In this document: positions 13,859 to 15,202 of the stretch, one piece after another
Numbering within the stretch: the first letter of the stretch is position 1
Layout of the letters: each line of letters begins with the position of its first letter
Origin: Clostridiales bacterium
GTDB lineage: Bacteria; Bacillota; Clostridia; Christensenellales; Aristaeellaceae
Direction: 5' to 3'
DNA: 15,202 nucleotides
Assembly: GCA_004555535.1 (NCBI GenBank)
Contig: SFHU01000065.1
Span: forward strand, 1-15,202
Notes under the pieces: model-generated
The model's input: only the letters and a program-made list of their open reading frames with translations
Database searches by the model: none
Told to the model about the DNA's origin: nothing
Position numbers and translations under genes: made by a program

Positions 13859-14661
13859 CAAATTTCTTCCTCCTTTTCTTCCTCCGGCTGAACCTCGATC
13901 ATTTCAGCCAGCAAAACGGTTCGCGCGTCGTCATATTCGCTCGAGCAGGTCGCCAGCACCAGAATCTGGGGCGGACGAGCGCCGGTCTTCGCCGCCTCGT
14001 TCTGCGCGAGCAGGCGCTCGATCTGCACGTCGTCGTAGTGCATCGCGAGGCTGCGGGCGCAGCGCAGCGGCTCCTCTATGTCATCCCTCCAATAGTCCGG
14101 CCTGAAGATAATGCTATCATTGGCCGCGACCACCAGACAGGCGATGGTCAAAAGCGAGTAGGCCCTGTCCTCCAGGATCAGAGAGCCCGTTCTGTTTTCC
14201 TCAAAGAAGGTCTTGTCCTTGTATAAATCCAGGTCGCCGAACATCTTCCGCTCGGCCATGTGATGCCCGTGCACCAGCGTGTAGCCATCCCGGAAGTCCG
14301 GGTCGCATCGGGAATCCGCGAAGATACTGCCCGCGAGGGCGAAGTTGCCATAGACATCCGTATTGAGATACGCGTAGTTGTTTGGCCCCTGCACGACGGG
14401 GTAATCGATCATCGTGTTGTCGAGCGTCAGCCAGGCGCGCACGTCCGGGTTGATGGCGCGCATGTCCTCAAAGAGCTTCCCACGATCCTCGCCCGCCTCC
14501 TGCTTGACACGGAGGAGATCCGCCTGGGCGTTATCGACCGCCGCATAGATCTGCTGGTTGTCCCAGAGGGCATAGCCCGCGTAGCAGCCGGCCACCAGCA
14601 GCACCAGCGCCACGAACGCGCTCAGCAGCCCGTCGCAGAATTTCAGGAAAGCTCGAGCCAT
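13858..14661 (-). CDS. Class B sortase
   Basis: A 267-residue class B sortase without the long stalk of its neighbour. The membrane anchor is at about 11-32 and the catalytic domain at about 60-258. Signatures are WLTLDNTMIDYPVVQG (77-92), the active-site His in HGHHM (H133), Cys in LATC (C239) and Arg in DARTVLLAEM (R247). The end is an acidic Glu run. The start at 14661 is the first ATG in frame, but its ribosome site (GCGGA) is poor and no promoter was found upstream, so expression may depend on read-through from the pilin gene. The two sortases share only the family core, suggesting different substrates. Confidence 0.93.
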   Translation of the reverse strand: MARAFLKFCDGLLSAFVALVLLVAGCYAGYALWDNQQIYAAVDNAQADLLRVKQEAGEDRGKLFEDMRAINPDVRAWLTLDNTMIDYPVVQGPNNYAYLNTDVYGNFALAGSIFADSRCDPDFRDGYTLVHGHHMAERKMFGDLDLYKDKTFFEENRTGSLILEDRAYSLLTIACLVVAANDSIIFRPDYWRDDIEEPLRCARSLAMHYDDVQIERLLAQNEAAKTGARPPQILVLATCSSEYDDARTVLLAEMIEVQPEEEKEEEI

Positions 14662-14707
14662 ATTCCGCGCACGGCGCCCGCGCGCCGCCCTTTCTCAGCA
14701 TTACGTT

Positions 14708-14795
14708 GTCAATCCCTCTGCAAAGCGCCGGCCCCGGTCGCAGCGCGACGGGACATGCAGCATGTCGTCGGAAATGCAGCCGGCATCATGCCGGT
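14708..14795. repeat. Dispersed 88-nt palindromic repeat, copy B
   Basis: Ungapped match to 7310-7397 in the same orientation. The terminal CCGGCAT/ATGCCGG hairpin and its neighbour are nearly unchanged; the first long stem is weakened, keeping one compensated pair (T-A in copy A, C-G in B). It lies between the pilin terminator and the first sortase gene. Confidence 0.85.
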
Positions 14796-14800
14796 AGAAT

Positions 14801-14839
14801 CAAAACCGGGAAACCCGGAGGGCGAAGCCGCCCTCCGGG
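14801..14839 (-). terminator. Terminator hairpins after the partial pilin gene
   Basis: An 11-bp perfect GC-rich stem (14839-14829 with 14824-14814) has a 4-nt loop. Its distal arm can instead form CCGGG-TTT-CCCGG (14818-14806) followed by TTTTGATT. Both suit termination on the minus strand, 58 bp after the pilin stop, and the alternative pairing could make it partial. Confidence 0.65.
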
Positions 14840-14896
14840 AGTGCCCGGCCAGACAGTTTTGTCCGTCTCCCCTTTCGGGGATGTCAGATCAGCCGA

Positions 14897-15202
14897 TTAC
14901 TCGTTGACGGAGCGCTTCTTCGCGACGAAGGCCACAGCCAGAATCGCGACGAACGCCATCAGCAGGATGTACGGCATCGTGTCGGTGCTCACACCAGTAT
15001 CGATTTCGGTCGAATAGGTGTTGGTAATAACCGCATCAGCATTAGTCGCAGCGATAGTACCACTCACTACACCATTAGTAGACGGGGCGTAAAGATTCCT
15101 CGTTACAGAACCGACCGCTTTACCATTTTCATTCAGCGTCTCTTCAACAGTATACTTTGCTCCAACAGGGATGTTCGTGAATGTGACAGATTCCGAATCG
15201 CC
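14897..15202 (-). CDS. C-terminal end of a wall-anchored pilin-type protein (partial)
   Basis: The last 101 codons of a gene that begins outside the window. The reading frame opens exactly at 15202. Visible are a Cna-B/FctA-like strand series (VTFTNIPVGAKYTVEET), the closing ITNTYST typical of the end of such domains, then EIDTGVSTDTMPY, a membrane helix (about 20 residues) and KKRSVNE. This is a cell-wall sorting signal in which IDTG stands where LPxTG or VPTG is usual. The DNA at 15001-15202 has 94 G/C of 202 by hand count, well below the neighbouring genes, and codons such as ACT, AAT, GGT and GTA are common. The likely role is a major pilin subunit assembled by the adjacent class B sortases. 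Confidence 0.85.
   Translation of the reverse strand, partial: GDSESVTFTNIPVGAKYTVEETLNENGKAVGSVTRNLYAPSTNGVVSGTIAATNADAVITNTYSTEIDTGVSTDTMPYILLMAFVAILAVAFVAKKRSVNE

Noticed and set aside
14690..14712. TTGACA at the end of 88-nt copy B (and in copy A) as a promoter -35 box
   Set aside because: The expected -10 position in copy B falls on GC-only sequence (GGGCGG), and copy A likewise lacks a -10; it is more likely just the repeat end.
1..15202. tRNA, rRNA, transposase genes or prophage parts
   Set aside because: I saw no tRNA-like cloverleaf, rRNA motif, transposase or phage protein on either strand; mobile character is suggested only by the small repeats.

Overview
The window reads as chromosomal DNA of an endospore-forming, high-GC member of Clostridia (Bacillota). 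The grounds are dipicolinate synthase subunits A and B (spore core solute), a SpoIIIE/FtsK translocase, ScpAB condensin subunits, class B sortases with pilin-like substrates, strong AGGAGG-type ribosome sites, and GC-rich coding DNA of roughly 60-70% where sampled. Having dpaAB argues against cluster I clostridia, many of which make dipicolinate without these subunits. I cannot name the species. Every supported gene lies on the minus strand, so the layout is described from high to low coordinates, the direction of transcription.

Pilus/sortase region (15202-12280): the C-terminal end of a large wall-anchored pilin-type protein, cut by the window edge and clearly lower in GC than its surroundings. 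It is followed by a hairpin terminator, an 88-nt repeat, then three overlapping genes: class B sortase, short FctA-like pilin, class B sortase, ending in an intrinsic terminator. The two sortases probably join pilin subunits and/or attach them to the wall.

Gene-free stretch (12279-11694): 586 bp packed with palindromes, one copy of a structured repeat (R2), and a consensus sigma-A promoter for the next operon.

Housekeeping operon (11693-9560): site-2 protease, scpA, scpB, tightly packed. Then a second copy of the structured repeat (R1) and mscL, a mechanosensitive channel gene carrying a C-terminal zinc ribbon.

Sporulation pair (8792-7397): dpaA and dpaB, overlapping. A second copy of the 88-nt repeat touches the dpaB stop codon, followed by a terminator whose sequence overlaps the promoter of the next gene.

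Remaining part (7205-163): a secreted DUF3298/RsiV-like protein, a very long ftsK/spoIIIE with repetitive linker, hisS of an unusual short form, an RseC-family membrane protein, and trxA closed by a textbook terminator. At the left edge a consensus -35 box with the start of a -10 box faces out of the window.

Most notable unexplained structure: two independent families of dispersed intergenic repeats, each with two copies here. In one (R1/R2) a 38-nt hairpin differs between copies almost only by paired, compensating changes. The other is an ungapped 88-nt unit with three potential hairpins, about 83% identical between copies.
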